Below are positions 42,286 through 48,308 of a stretch of DNA of 59,765 nucleotides, piece after piece. The DNA is from a virus: IMG/VR virus record IMGVR_UViG_3300046462_000884, positions 1-59,765 of that record; one strand, 5' to 3'. Both the position numbers and the translations under genes were made by a program. The notes beneath the pieces were generated by a model. That model saw nothing but the letters and a program-made list of their open reading frames with translations. It was not told the origin of the DNA and did no database searches. Positions within the stretch are counted from its first letter, which is position 1; every line of letters begins with the position of its first letter.

Positions 42286-42679
42286 GAGCGAAGCCACCCG
42301 AGCCGTCTGACAGCGCCCGCGTGCGCGCATCTTCCATGCCCTCGAGTTTATCGAGGAACCGGGACTCGTGGCGCTTCACGCGGTTGTTGTAGATGAACTT
42401 GAGTGCATCCATGTCTTTGTCTTCGAAGGCCTTCTTGAAGACATGCGTCATGACGCCCTTTGCGAGCAGAGCCGTCTCCTCAAGGTACATATCTAAGACC
42501 GGCGTGAAATCCGGGTCGCCGTCGATCGCGCGCCGGAACCACTCGATCAGGGTCGCGGGCTGGATGTGGCTCAGAACGGCCGCCATTTCGATGAACAGGG
42601 CGGACTTTAGATGCAGACGCAGCGAATCTATCTGCCTCGGGGTAGGCGGCAAGACACTTGGACGTCTGGCTAGTTTCAT
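42230..42679 (-). CDS. putative terminase small subunit
   Basis: I chose ATG 42679 (MKLARRPSVLPPTPRQID). The 149-aa helical protein has an N-terminal HTH-like part (SALFIEMAAVLSHIQPATLIEWFRRA) and an oligomerisation-like helix pair (YLEETALLAKGVMTHVFKKA), the layout of small terminases that bind pac or cos sites. It is on the same strand as terL, about 4 kb upstream. The assignment is by pattern and context. A CTAG-pair motif lies 3 bp upstream of its start. Confidence 0.5.
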   Translation of the reverse strand: MKLARRPSVLPPTPRQIDSLRLHLKSALFIEMAAVLSHIQPATLIEWFRRAIDGDPDFTPVLDMYLEETALLAKGVMTHVFKKAFEDKDMDALKFIYNNRVKRHESRFLDKLEGMEDARTRALSDGSGGFALSPEQVLEAERRQMLPRN

Positions 42680-42682
42680 GAT

Positions 42683-42700
42683 AGATAGATAGAAGTTAGC
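42683..42700 (+). promoter_or_regulatory. CTAG-pair motif, site 4 (degenerate)
   Basis: This site reads AGATAG-ATAGA-AGTTAG-C. The spacer equals that of site 1 and the 11-bp spacing and final C are kept. It lies immediately upstream of the putative small-terminase gene and overlaps the stop codon of the gene before it. Confidence 0.45.
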
Positions 42701-42932
42701 ACATGAGCTGCCGCTGGTCGGTGTTTTGCCTAGCCGTTGCAAAGGCGAGGTCCACGATCTCGTAAAGATCGTATCGCGTGACGTTGGGCAGGGTGGAGAC
42801 GAGCAGTGCGCAGACCGCGGTCACGAACTGGGCATAGCCGTTCCCGTCGTCTTCCTCGAGCTCGGTAATTGCTGCGTTTATCTGCTCACTTATGTTGCGA
42901 AGGATGTCAACAGGCACAAAGAATTGTAGCAT
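42696..42932 (-). CDS. hypothetical protein (78 aa)
   Basis: ATG 42932 (MLQFFVPVDILRNISEQINA) is the only start giving a compact protein. It is helical with a Leu-rich centre (FVTAVCALLVSTLPNVTRYDL) that is not clearly transmembrane. It is first gene of the minus-strand packaging operon, diverging from 42939 with a 6-bp gap. Function unknown. Confidence 0.5.
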   Translation of the reverse strand: MLQFFVPVDILRNISEQINAAITELEEDDGNGYAQFVTAVCALLVSTLPNVTRYDLYEIVDLAFATARQNTDQRQLMC

Positions 42933-42938
42933 TGGCCC

Positions 42939-43337
42939 ATGACCGACGACCTGAAGCGATACACCTCCGACTTCGGCCTGTATTACGACCGCAAGGGTAC
43001 GCCGCTCACCGAAGACGAATACATGGCCATCCTTCGGTCGCCGGGCTACCAGGACATGCGCCGGGTCTGCATCGACGAGCTCGACGGGATCTTGTGCTCG
43101 ACCGTCTGGCTCTGCCTCAACCACAACTACGGCTCGGGGCCGCCGCTCATCTTCGAGACGATGGTTTTCGATAGGAAGAGCGAGCACCCATGGTGCGAGG
43201 GCTACATGGCGCGCTACTCGACCCTTGAGGAGGCCATCGCAGGTCATAGGCGGGTCTGGGCGGTGATCAAGCGCGCGCTGGCTAACCCGGCGCTGCCTCG
43301 CGATATGGAACTTCTGCTAGGCTCGGGCGATGAGTGA
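42939..43337 (+). CDS. conserved phage protein (132 aa)
   Basis: The core ILCSTVWLCLNHNYGSGPPL and IFETMVF followed by RYSTLEEAIAGHRRV is a family I recognise from many phage contigs, where STVWLGLDH and PPLIFETMVF are strongly conserved. No function is known. The start is ATG 42939. It is coupled to the next gene by an 8-nt overlap. Confidence 0.7.
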   Translation: MTDDLKRYTSDFGLYYDRKGTPLTEDEYMAILRSPGYQDMRRVCIDELDGILCSTVWLCLNHNYGSGPPLIFETMVFDRKSEHPWCEGYMARYSTLEEAIAGHRRVWAVIKRALANPALPRDMELLLGSGDE

Positions 43338-43617
43338 TTCGGAAAACTACGCCCTCGTGCTTAGGAAATGCGCGACGCTGCTCCTACCCGAGGGCATGAC
43401 CGTGACGGTGCTCGTGCACTCGGCCGACTTAGGCGAGACCGGGATCTCGTCGACTCTGCCGTCTGAACAGCTTGTGCGCGGCGTACTCGCTGACTCGCTG
43501 GGGCGGATGCTGGCTCGGGTCGCTCAGGGGCCGGAGGAGGCCAGTAACCAGGCTGACTTTGACGTGGCGGTACTGAGGAGCTACAACATCGCATCGTCTT
43601 CCTCCTCGAGCTCGTGA
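43330..43617 (+). CDS. hypothetical protein (95 aa)
   Basis: An alpha/beta protein (ALVLRKCATLLLPEGMTVTVLV) with a Ser-repeat C-terminus. Its end overlaps the convergent gene at 43581 by 37 nt, so the seven serines are the antisense of that gene's Glu/Asp tail. Function unknown. Confidence 0.5.
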   Translation: MSDSENYALVLRKCATLLLPEGMTVTVLVHSADLGETGISSTLPSEQLVRGVLADSLGRMLARVAQGPEEASNQADFDVAVLRSYNIASSSSSSS

Positions 43618-43796
43618 CCGGCTAGCTCATCGTTGCCGAACGCGACCATCGCTTCGAAGACTAAGGCAGCCTCGGGCGGGAAGGGGTTCAGCTCTTTGAG
43701 GTCTCGGCCATACGTCGGAACCGGGACCTTGAACGCCTGAGCTGTGTAGATGCGCGCCCGCTCGTAAATCGCGCATAGGTCGCAGCACGTTTTCAT
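43581..43796 (-). CDS. small Cys-containing protein (71 aa)
   Basis: It begins MKTCCDLCAIYERARIYTAQ, with three cysteines that could bind metal, and ends with an acidic tail (HELEEEDDAML). It is last of a five-gene overlapping minus-strand chain (43581-44611). Function unknown. Confidence 0.5.
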   Translation of the reverse strand: MKTCCDLCAIYERARIYTAQAFKVPVPTYGRDLKELNPFPPEAALVFEAMVAFGNDELAGHELEEEDDAML

Positions 43797-44002
43797 CCCC
43801 AGATCTCTCCGGCTGGGTGCTGCTCGACGAGCTTTCGGGCCTCGGGCTTGAATCTGGTGAGCGCTGCGCGGGCCTCCTCGAGCGAGCTGTATGTGTCTTC
43901 GAGCTCATCGAACGTGAGGCTGTGGGGCAGGACATCGATGAACTTCAGATGCCACTTACCGTCGTACTCATGAAGGAAACACACTTGTAAGACAATTGTC
44001 AT
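43793..44002 (-). CDS. hypothetical protein (69 aa)
   Basis: The protein has strands (TIVLQVCFLHEYDGKWHLKF) followed by a helix (SLEEARAALTRFKPEARKLV), a common small alpha/beta phage fold. It has ATGA overlaps on both sides. Function unknown. Confidence 0.5.
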   Translation of the reverse strand: MTIVLQVCFLHEYDGKWHLKFIDVLPHSLTFDELEDTYSSLEEARAALTRFKPEARKLVEQHPAGEIWG

Positions 44003-44196
44003 AGCGGCCCGTGCGCCTCGTCGGCGAACTCTTTGGCGAGACGACTCACCTGGTTGAGAAGATCACCCCGCGCGAAAAGGCCCTGCGCTGCGGCGTTATA
44101 GGTCTGATGCCAGCGGTTGATCCGCTCGTTTTCGCGCAGATATTCAGTCATGTTGGCTCCGCTCTCGGGACCTGGCACGTCGTTCTGGTACTTCAT
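43999..44196 (-). CDS. WHxTYNAA-family protein, paralogue 3 (65 aa)
   Basis: It begins MKYQNDVPG and contains NRWHQTYNAAAQGL with the closing block FADEAHGPL. It is the third of three tandem paralogues sharing an MKY start, a central WHxTYNAA and a C-terminal ADxxHG. The family is seen in environmental phages without known function. Confidence 0.65.
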   Translation of the reverse strand: MKYQNDVPGPESGANMTEYLRENERINRWHQTYNAAAQGLFARGDLLNQVSRLAKEFADEAHGPL

Positions 44197-44399
44197 AACG
44201 GCCCGTGCGCGAGGTCAGCAGCGTCTTTCGCGATGGCGTGCATGTCCTTCGGCGAGTTGACGTTGCGGATGTACAGAGCGTTTAGCGCCGCGTTGTAGGT
44301 GTCATGCCAGCAGTTGACGCGCGCCCATTCCTGCTCCCACCTGCGCTCTTCTTCGCTGCCCTCGTCGATAGGTCGAGCCTTCTCATGGCCGTATTTCAT
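44193..44399 (-). CDS. WHxTYNAA-family protein, paralogue 2 (68 aa)
   Basis: It begins MKYGHEKAR and contains NCWHDTYNAALNALYIRN, ending AADLAHGPL. It overlaps both flanking paralogues by 4 nt. The conserved Trp-His and Tyr-Asn-Ala residues would suit a helical nucleotide- or protein-binding unit, which is inference. Confidence 0.65.
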   Translation of the reverse strand: MKYGHEKARPIDEGSEEERRWEQEWARVNCWHDTYNAALNALYIRNVNSPKDMHAIAKDAADLAHGPL

Positions 44400-44611
44400 G
44401 GCACCCCGTGCGTCTCGTCAGCGACATGCCGCGCAATCTCGATAGCCTCGTTGCTTAGAGAGCCGTGAGCCAAGCTGCCTTGTACGGCGGCGTTATAAGT
44501 CGCGTGCCAGAACCTGACACGCTCTCGCTCACGTGCGACGGCCACTTGACGCTCGCGATTTGGCTCTTGGTACTCGGGCTCGGGGAACTCGATCTCGGCG
44601 GGGTATTTCAT
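44396..44611 (-). CDS. WHxTYNAA-family protein, paralogue 1 (71 aa)
   Basis: ATG 44611 (MKYPAEIEFPEPEYQEPNRE) is chosen because it gives the same MKY start as the two paralogues downstream. It contains RFWHATYNAAVQGSL and ends VADETHGVP. It is the promoter-proximal copy; 76 bp separate it from the divergent zinc-binding gene. Confidence 0.65.
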   Translation of the reverse strand: MKYPAEIEFPEPEYQEPNRERQVAVARERERVRFWHATYNAAVQGSLAHGSLSNEAIEIARHVADETHGVP

Positions 44612-44636
44612 GGGGTCAGAGTAATATGGGCCGAGG

Positions 44637-44654
44637 CGAGGCGAAATAGCCTCG
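44637..44654. repeat. 6-bp stem-loop in divergent promoter region
   Basis: CGAGGC (44637-44642) and GCCTCG (44649-44654) with loop GAAATA lie in the 76-bp gap between divergent genes. No clear promoter is seen; the stem could act as an operator or leader hairpin. Confidence 0.45.
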
Positions 44655-44687
44655 AAATCCAAGGTACGGGGGTCTATACCGCCAGAT

Positions 44688-45041
44688 ATGCTGATCTTCG
44701 GACCGGAACGGTGGGCGCCTGCCGAGTACAAGCTCGTAGAAACGCCTGTCGGCCAGGCATGCTTGTCATGCGGTGAGCTCATTGCCGAGGGTGACTCAGG
44801 CACGATCACGGCTGTTGTTCGAGAGAAGGGGAAGGCAACGACGTCTCCCCAGCATCGCGAGTGCTTTCTGCGCCGCATCGTAGGGTCTGTCGGCCATCAG
44901 CAAGGCACTTGCTCTTGCTACGGCGGCCAGCTCGAAGACCCACTCGAGATGACCAAGCGCGAGGCGGCCATTGCTGCGGTCAAACTGTTTGAAAGGCGGA
45001 CATGCCACGCACCTCGCGTAGCCAGCGATTGGATCGAATAG
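44688..45041 (+). CDS. zinc-binding conserved phage protein (117 aa)
   Basis: The pattern APVGxxCLxCGE (here VETPVGQACLSCGELIAEGD), then HRECFLRRIVGSVGHQ, CSCYGG and MTKREAAIAAVKLFE is a common environmental phage family with a Cys/His zinc site. Function unknown. The gene stands alone on the plus strand before the long non-coding region. Confidence 0.7.
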   Translation: MLIFGPERWAPAEYKLVETPVGQACLSCGELIAEGDSGTITAVVREKGKATTSPQHRECFLRRIVGSVGHQQGTCSCYGGQLEDPLEMTKREAAIAAVKLFERRTCHAPRVASDWIE

Positions 45042-45285
45042 CTTTCAACCGGGCACGTCGCCGCTGCCGCTGGCCAGTACCACTCGAGCTTCGCTTTCGC
45101 ATATACACAGAGCTGGGGTTTTGGCCCCTTGTGAAACCAAAACACGCGCGAAGAACGAGGGGCTAGGCGCTTGCGTGCGCATACCTGTAGGCCCACGCGA
45201 AAACAGGATCGGCCTCGAGCAAGTGTACCCCGGTCGCTCCCACCGCCTCGCGCGCACGCGCACGAGCTACGCGGGCTGATCGCTC

Positions 45286-45323
45286 CGCGAGCTGAGGGGA
45301 TGCTACGCGAGCTGAGGGGATGC
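45286..45323. repeat. two copies of an 18-bp unit, 20-bp period
   Basis: CGCGAGCTGAGGGGATGC at 45286-45303 is repeated at 45306-45323, separated by TA. It is followed at once by a perfect 7-bp inverted repeat. Confidence 0.75.
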
Positions 45324-45337
45324 CATGGGGATGGCAT
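45320..45337. repeat. perfect 7-bp stem-loop
   Basis: ATGCCAT (45320-45326), loop GGGG, ATGGCAT (45331-45337). It adjoins the 20-bp-period repeats and may belong to the same protein-binding site. Confidence 0.65.
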
Positions 45338-45393
45338 GACTCGCGAGACGTGCGAGGCAAGACTCGTCGCTGTAGCAGCCTATAGGCGGTCGC

Positions 45394-45440
45394 CGAGCTA
45401 GCGCCGAGGTCGAGCTAGCGCCGAGGTCGAGCTAGCGCCG
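45394..45440. repeat. 17-bp tandem repeat, about 2.8 copies
   Basis: The unit CGAGCTAGCGCCGAGGT occupies 45394-45410 and 45411-45427, and its first 13 bases recur at 45428-45440. Each unit holds GAGCTAGCGC. Iteron-like arrays of this kind occur at plasmid origins and centromeres. Confidence 0.75.
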
Positions 45441-45827
45441 CTGCGCGCCACGTCGTGCGAGCAATCGAGCCTCGGCGCCGAGGTCGCACCCTCATGACGT
45501 GGCGGCGTTACAGCCTAGCTGCATTTGGCCATTAGCAGGTGTTGAGAAACGATCGTTATGCGACAGCGGCGGAATATTCCGTTAGCGTAGCGTCGTCGAG
45601 CCTCGGCACCGATGTCCCCAAGTGGGTACACTCGATGCTTTTCTGTCGAGCTTGGGTCGCTCGCTCGCTCGCAAAACGTATATGATCGTATTGTCATATA
45701 GTGTCACTCGGCTATGACAAAATTGTCCGGCCTTTCCAGCGTTTTCGGTTTTGCGCGCGACTCGCCTCGATTGCCTCGAAGATTCATTGCACGGCCTAAA
45801 CCCTCGAAAGCACCACGGTTCGCGGCC

Positions 45828-45845
45828 ATCTAGATACCTTCTATC
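45828..45845 (+). promoter_or_regulatory. CTAG-pair motif, site 9
   Basis: This site reads ATCTAG-ATACC-TTCTAT-C, with the same spacer as site 8. It ends 7 bp before a TTGACG -35-like box, so it could control transcription of the leader and the operon that starts at 46196. Confidence 0.5.
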
Positions 45846-45852
45846 TCGCATC

Positions 45853-45881
45853 TTGACGTTTTCTTGCTCGAAGCATGTAGA
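45853..45881 (+). promoter_or_regulatory. candidate sigma70-like promoter
   Basis: TTGACG (45853-45858), 17-bp spacer, TGTAGA (45876-45881). The -35 box is close to consensus, the -10 box is poor. It would produce a leader of about 300 nt before the first gene at 46196, covering the boxA-like string and both stem-loops. Confidence 0.35.
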
Positions 45882-46013
45882 CAGTCGCCGCTGAATCGAA
45901 TAGAGCTAGCCAAGTCAACGTCACTTGCTGCTCAGGAGGCAGCCGCAACGAGATCCGCCGCCACGCGCGGCAAACCAGCCACCCCTAACCGGCCGCTCCC
46001 GCGTGTGGCCAGC

Positions 46014-46033
46014 GCTCTTTGAAAACTGAATAG
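46014..46033 (+). promoter_or_regulatory. boxA-like antitermination sequence
   Basis: GCTCTTTGAAAACTG is very close to bacterial rRNA boxA elements (TGCTCTTTAACA, TGTTCTTTGAAAACT), which recruit NusB-S10 for antitermination. It lies directly upstream of two RNA stem-loops in the leader of an operon, the normal place for such an element. Function inferred from similarity. Confidence 0.45.
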
Positions 46034-46037
46034 CAAC

Positions 46038-46065
46038 GCACCATCAGCCCTAGGGGCTGTCGTGC
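46038..46065 (+). ncRNA. leader stem-loop I
   Basis: GCAC (46038-46041) / GTGC (46062-46065) and CAGCCC (46045-46050) / GGGCTG (46054-46059), with loop TAG and a small asymmetric bulge. It lies between the boxA-like element and the large stem-loop. Confidence 0.6.
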
Positions 46066-46075
46066 GATGGCACGG

Positions 46076-46171
46076 ATTGTGACCTTGAGAGGGTCGCAGT
46101 CTGGCAACGGGTTGGCGTAGCGCAGGTGAGAGCGCGCGGCGCCAACCTACATGCCAGATTAGGGTCACAGT
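46076..46171 (+). ncRNA. large folded RNA leader (stem-loop II)
   Basis: A 96-nt fold with nested helices. P1: 46076-46086 with 46161-46171 (11 pairs including wobbles). P2: TCTGGCA 46100-46106 with TGCCAGA 46152-46158 (7 pairs). P3: GGTTGGCG 46110-46117 with CGCCAACC 46140-46147 (8 pairs). P4: GCGC 46120-46123 with GCGC 46132-46135, closing loop AGGTGAGA. The 13-nt unpaired side between P1 and P2 (GAGAGGGTCGCAG) is purine-rich. The structure ends 12 nt before the ribosome binding site GGAGG of the next gene. It is not a tRNA (no anticodon or T arm). It could be a riboswitch-like, antitermination or processing element. Confidence 0.7.
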
Positions 46172-46195
46172 GGCCCCGATCTGTGGAGGCTAACC

Positions 46196-46483
46196 ATGGC
46201 AACTAGGTATAGTGGCAGTCTGACTATATATGTCAGACTGTTACCTGATAGTATCAATTACACCGCAAGCATAAGGCGTGAGGGTTGCTCTATATCGATG
46301 CAACGCAACTTGCGCTTGTCTGCCGATGCGGCTGGCAAGATTGCAGCCGATAGTGCCGAGGCATACGACGCAATCGCTCACTCTGCTTTGTCGTTTGGCA
46401 CAAGCGAGCATGGCGACGACGTTGGCTCGTTTGCTGAACTGGATCCTAACACGGATAGTTGGCTCATTCGCCGCCGTAAGTAG
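46196..46483 (+). CDS. hypothetical protein (95 aa), first of cassette operon
   Basis: The protein starts MATRYSGSLTIYVRLLPDSI with GGAGG 8 nt upstream. The N-terminal half is beta-rich (NYTASIRREGCSISMQRNLR), the second half helical. It is translated behind the large RNA leader and followed by a stem-loop before the next gene. No family recognised. Confidence 0.6.
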   Translation: MATRYSGSLTIYVRLLPDSINYTASIRREGCSISMQRNLRLSADAAGKIAADSAEAYDAIAHSALSFGTSEHGDDVGSFAELDPNTDSWLIRRRK

Positions 46484-46486
46484 CGT

Positions 46487-46524
46487 CACGATAGCCTAGC
46501 GGCATAGGTCGCTAGGCTGTAGTG
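46487..46524 (+). ncRNA. inter-cistronic stem-loop H1
   Basis: AGCCTAGCG (46493-46501) pairs with CGCTAGGCT (46510-46518), extended outward by two pairs and by CAC/GTG. It ends 11 bp before the ribosome binding site of the gene at 46548. No U-tract follows, so it is not a standard terminator. Confidence 0.65.
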
Positions 46525-46547
46525 GCACTATATGTGGAGGTAGTAAC

Positions 46548-46838
46548 ATGGCACGACTAGTCACTGGCAAGGGTCAACTGCACAAGGTATTCGCATCGGC
46601 AGATGAGCCAATCGCGATTAGCTTACAGTTTGACGATGCAGCCGATGCACGCGTAGCAAAGCGTGCGCTCGGCGAAGAGTGGTCGCGCAGTGGCGCGGCG
46701 CTGGTTTGGTATGGCGACTATGACGGGTTACAAGAGCGTATCTCGCAGGCATTGGGAGTGCCTAGTGAGAAGATAGAACCCGCGCGCCACACTGCAGCTC
46801 TTGGGCCTATGTTCGAGGTAGCGATCGCTATGAAGTGA
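46548..46838 (+). CDS. small accessory protein, paralogue A (96 aa)
   Basis: The pattern ISLQFDDAADARVAKRALG, ALVWYGDYDGLQERI, then PMFEVAIAMK is shared with the next gene (SIYLGFDSAKDAATAREVLG, AIVWSGNSDALACMK, EPFTIAIPV), so the two are paralogues. The family (IWxGDSxxLxxCK and DYGEPFxIxI in relatives) is known from phages without function. Ribosome binding site GGAGG 7 nt upstream, own stem-loop upstream. Confidence 0.65.
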   Translation: MARLVTGKGQLHKVFASADEPIAISLQFDDAADARVAKRALGEEWSRSGAALVWYGDYDGLQERISQALGVPSEKIEPARHTAALGPMFEVAIAMK

Positions 46839-46854
46839 TCGCGCGTTGCCTGAC

Positions 46855-46879
46855 TCGACTCGGTAGGATGCCGAGTCGA
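46855..46879 (+). ncRNA. inter-cistronic stem-loop H2
   Basis: TCGACTCGG (46855-46863) pairs perfectly with CCGAGTCGA (46871-46879); loop TAGGATG. It lies 14 bp before the ribosome binding site of the 46905 gene. Its sequence differs from H1 but the position is the same. Confidence 0.65.
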
Positions 46880-46904
46880 CGTTAGGGAACGTTAGGAGGT
46901 AGTC

Positions 46905-47201
46905 ATGATTAGAGGCACAGGGATTCTAAAGCATCACTTTCACCGCCACTATTGGGCGTCTATATATCTAGGCTTTGATAGTGCTAAGGATGCCGCCACT
47001 GCGCGTGAAGTCTTAGGCGCCGATCTTTGGAAGATTGCGGGCGACCCTCGCAGTCGTGCGATCGTGTGGTCTGGCAATAGCGACGCACTGGCTTGCATGA
47101 AGCTGAAGCTTGCGCAGGTCGGCGCCGATGCCGACAAGATTGACTCGCTGCGCACAAGTGTCGACCATGGCGAACCGTTTACGATCGCGATTCCGGTCTG
47201 A
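46905..47201 (+). CDS. small accessory protein, paralogue B (98 aa)
   Basis: It starts MIRGTGILKHHFHRHYW after GGAGG. See paralogue A for the shared pattern; here VSWSG-type core is SRAIVWSGNSDALACMKLKL and the end is HGEPFTIAIPV. The compact alpha/beta layout would suit a small binding protein such as an inhibitor, which is speculative. Confidence 0.65.
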   Translation: MIRGTGILKHHFHRHYWASIYLGFDSAKDAATAREVLGADLWKIAGDPRSRAIVWSGNSDALACMKLKLAQVGADADKIDSLRTSVDHGEPFTIAIPV

Positions 47202-47210
47202 CTGACACTC

Positions 47211-47244
47211 AAGGCTAGGGCAGTGTGACGACTGCCCTAGGCTT
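47211..47244 (+). ncRNA. inter-cistronic stem-loop H3
   Basis: CTAGGGCAGT (47215-47224) pairs perfectly with ACTGCCCTAG (47231-47240), loop GTGACG, and continues outward through one mismatch to AAG/CTT. It abuts the ribosome binding site GGAGG of the 47255 gene. Confidence 0.7.
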
Positions 47245-47254
47245 GGAGGTTAGT

Positions 47255-47521
47255 ATGACTGTCAAGATAGAAAACTGGAAACAAAACAGTGTGGACGATG
47301 ACCTGCATACGCTGGTCGTATCGTTCGAGCTACCTATGAAAGATCCGCATCCGATCATGCGATCGATGTTTCGGCTGCATGCGCGTCGTGACGCGTATGA
47401 CGTGCAAACTGGCGACAACTACGTGCTGATTTACGGCAAAGCAAACTCGCTCGAAGACGCTAAGGGATTGGCGCGCGCATGGTTGATCGAGGTGCTTGCC
47501 GACATTCGCGAGCAAGTATGA
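47255..47521 (+). CDS. hypothetical protein (88 aa)
   Basis: ATG 47255 is chosen because GGAGGTTAGT precedes it. The protein is alpha/beta (DDLHTLVVSFELPMKDPHPI, AYDVQTGDNYVLIYGKANSL) with a C-terminal helix. Its size and layout resemble the two preceding accessory proteins, but I cannot show homology. It overlaps the next gene by 4 nt. Confidence 0.6.
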   Translation: MTVKIENWKQNSVDDDLHTLVVSFELPMKDPHPIMRSMFRLHARRDAYDVQTGDNYVLIYGKANSLEDAKGLARAWLIEVLADIREQV

Positions 47522-47709
47522 ACCGCGACCTATTCGCCGCAAAACTGTCGCAGTGCGATGCCGAAAAGGCCTCGCATTTCGCGCGCTATTGGTATGAACG
47601 TGGCGAGCGCAAGCTGGCAATCGAGCGGCAAGAGATTGCCGCGGAGTGGTACGAACGATCGCGCAAGTGGTATCAACAAGGGGTTACAGATGACATTGAC
47701 CATAGCTGA
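47518..47709 (+). CDS. hypothetical helical protein (63 aa)
   Basis: The start ATG 47518 is in the ATGA overlap. The protein has a repeated-looking helical pattern: HFARYWYERGERKLAIER then EWYERSRKWYQQG, rich in Trp, Tyr and Arg. Not preceded by its own stem-loop; it is coupled to the gene upstream. Confidence 0.5.
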   Translation: MNRDLFAAKLSQCDAEKASHFARYWYERGERKLAIERQEIAAEWYERSRKWYQQGVTDDIDHS

Positions 47710-47884
47710 AGACGAACTGACTGATCACATAGAAGAGTCGAACGGGATATGTATCTCGTGCGGCGAATGGACATGCGGCGGCGTGGAACCCGACGCAGAG
47801 CGCTACACCTGCGAGTGCTGCGACAAACCGGCGGTCTATGGCGCGGAGCAAGCACTCGTGTGCGGGTTTCTGGCCATCGAATAA
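47690..47884 (+). CDS. small zinc-ribbon protein (64 aa)
   Basis: Cys pairs in GICISCGEW and YTCECCDKPAVYGAEQALV form a treble-clef or zinc-ribbon-like site. This short Cys-rich family (…CCxxPAVYGAEELL) is very common in environmental phages; function unknown. It starts at ATG 47690, 20 nt inside the previous gene in another frame. Confidence 0.65.
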   Translation: MTLTIAEDELTDHIEESNGICISCGEWTCGGVEPDAERYTCECCDKPAVYGAEQALVCGFLAIE

Positions 47885-47897
47885 CTGACACTCGACA

Positions 47898-47930
47898 TTA
47901 GGGCGTGCGCTAGGCTGGCGCATGCCCTAA
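47898..47930 (+). ncRNA. inter-cistronic stem-loop H4
   Basis: TTAGGGCGTGCGC (47898-47910) pairs with GCGCATGCCCTAA (47918-47930), 13 pairs with one G-U; loop TAGGCTG. It is the strongest stem of the series and part of a 67-bp leader duplicated before the 48309 gene. Confidence 0.75.
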
Positions 47931-47947
47931 CGTGGGAGGTTAGTTGT

Positions 47948-48244
47948 ATGGATGATGAAAAGCTACAGCGATTTCAGCGCGCGGCCGACACAATTGCTGA
48001 TGACATAAACAAGAAACTCAAAGACCAGCCGCCTATGTGTGTGCGACTTATGACCATACGTCATAGGCTAAACCAGCGAGGCAAACCCCTATCGCCCTGC
48101 GAATTCATGGCGCTTGGTTTGCTGGAAAACGGCGACGCCAGGTTTCAGCGCGGCATGGAGGTGTTCTTCAATAACACTAAAGATCTTATGGTGACATTCG
48201 ACTGCCTAGTTAGTGAGATGCGGATGCGTCTCGGGCACGACTGA
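47948..48244 (+). CDS. hypothetical protein (98 aa)
   Basis: The protein begins MDDEKLQRFQRAADTIADDI after GGGAGGTTAGTTGT. It is helical throughout, with basic middle and a C-terminal amphipathic helix (TKDLMVTFDCLVSEMRMRLG). Family not recognised. Confidence 0.55.
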   Translation: MDDEKLQRFQRAADTIADDINKKLKDQPPMCVRLMTIRHRLNQRGKPLSPCEFMALGLLENGDARFQRGMEVFFNNTKDLMVTFDCLVSEMRMRLGHD

Positions 48245-48258
48245 ACTAACACTCGACA

Positions 48259-48291
48259 TTAGGTCGCGCGCTAGGCTGGCGCATGCCCTAA
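48259..48291 (+). ncRNA. inter-cistronic stem-loop H5
   Basis: The second copy of the H4 leader. TTAGGTCGCGCGC (48259-48271) faces GCGCATGCCCTAA (48279-48291). Two changes relative to H4 create two mismatches, so the fold is weaker. The loop TAGGCTG and all flanking bases to the start codon are identical to H4. Confidence 0.6.
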
Positions 48292-48308
48292 CGTGGGAGG
48301 TTAGTTGT

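Larger units (their letters stand above)
45042..46195. other. 1.15-kb repeat-rich non-coding region
   Basis: I find no frame here with convincing protein character. The region holds two tandem-repeat blocks, several perfect palindromes, a TCGC microsatellite (45657-45672), one CTAG-pair motif, a promoter candidate, a boxA-like string and a folded RNA leader (listed separately). Palindromes include CCTCGGCGCCGAGG (45470-45483), AACGATCGTT (45548-45557) and CGGAATATTCCG (45570-45581). A 21-bp element at 45465-45485 recurs with three mismatches at 45596-45616. Candidate roles are a centromere, recombination or packaging site, plus the regulatory leader of the following operon. Confidence 0.6.

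Noticed and set aside
46100-46171. tRNA-like stretch (GTAGCGCAGGTGAGAGCGC resembles a D arm)
   Set aside because: There is no anticodon arm and no T arm; the bases pair instead in one long nested hairpin.
45042-46195. Short frames such as 45171-45401 and 45932-46168
   Set aside because: They are Arg/Pro-rich, lack ribosome binding sites, and run through repeats and palindromes.
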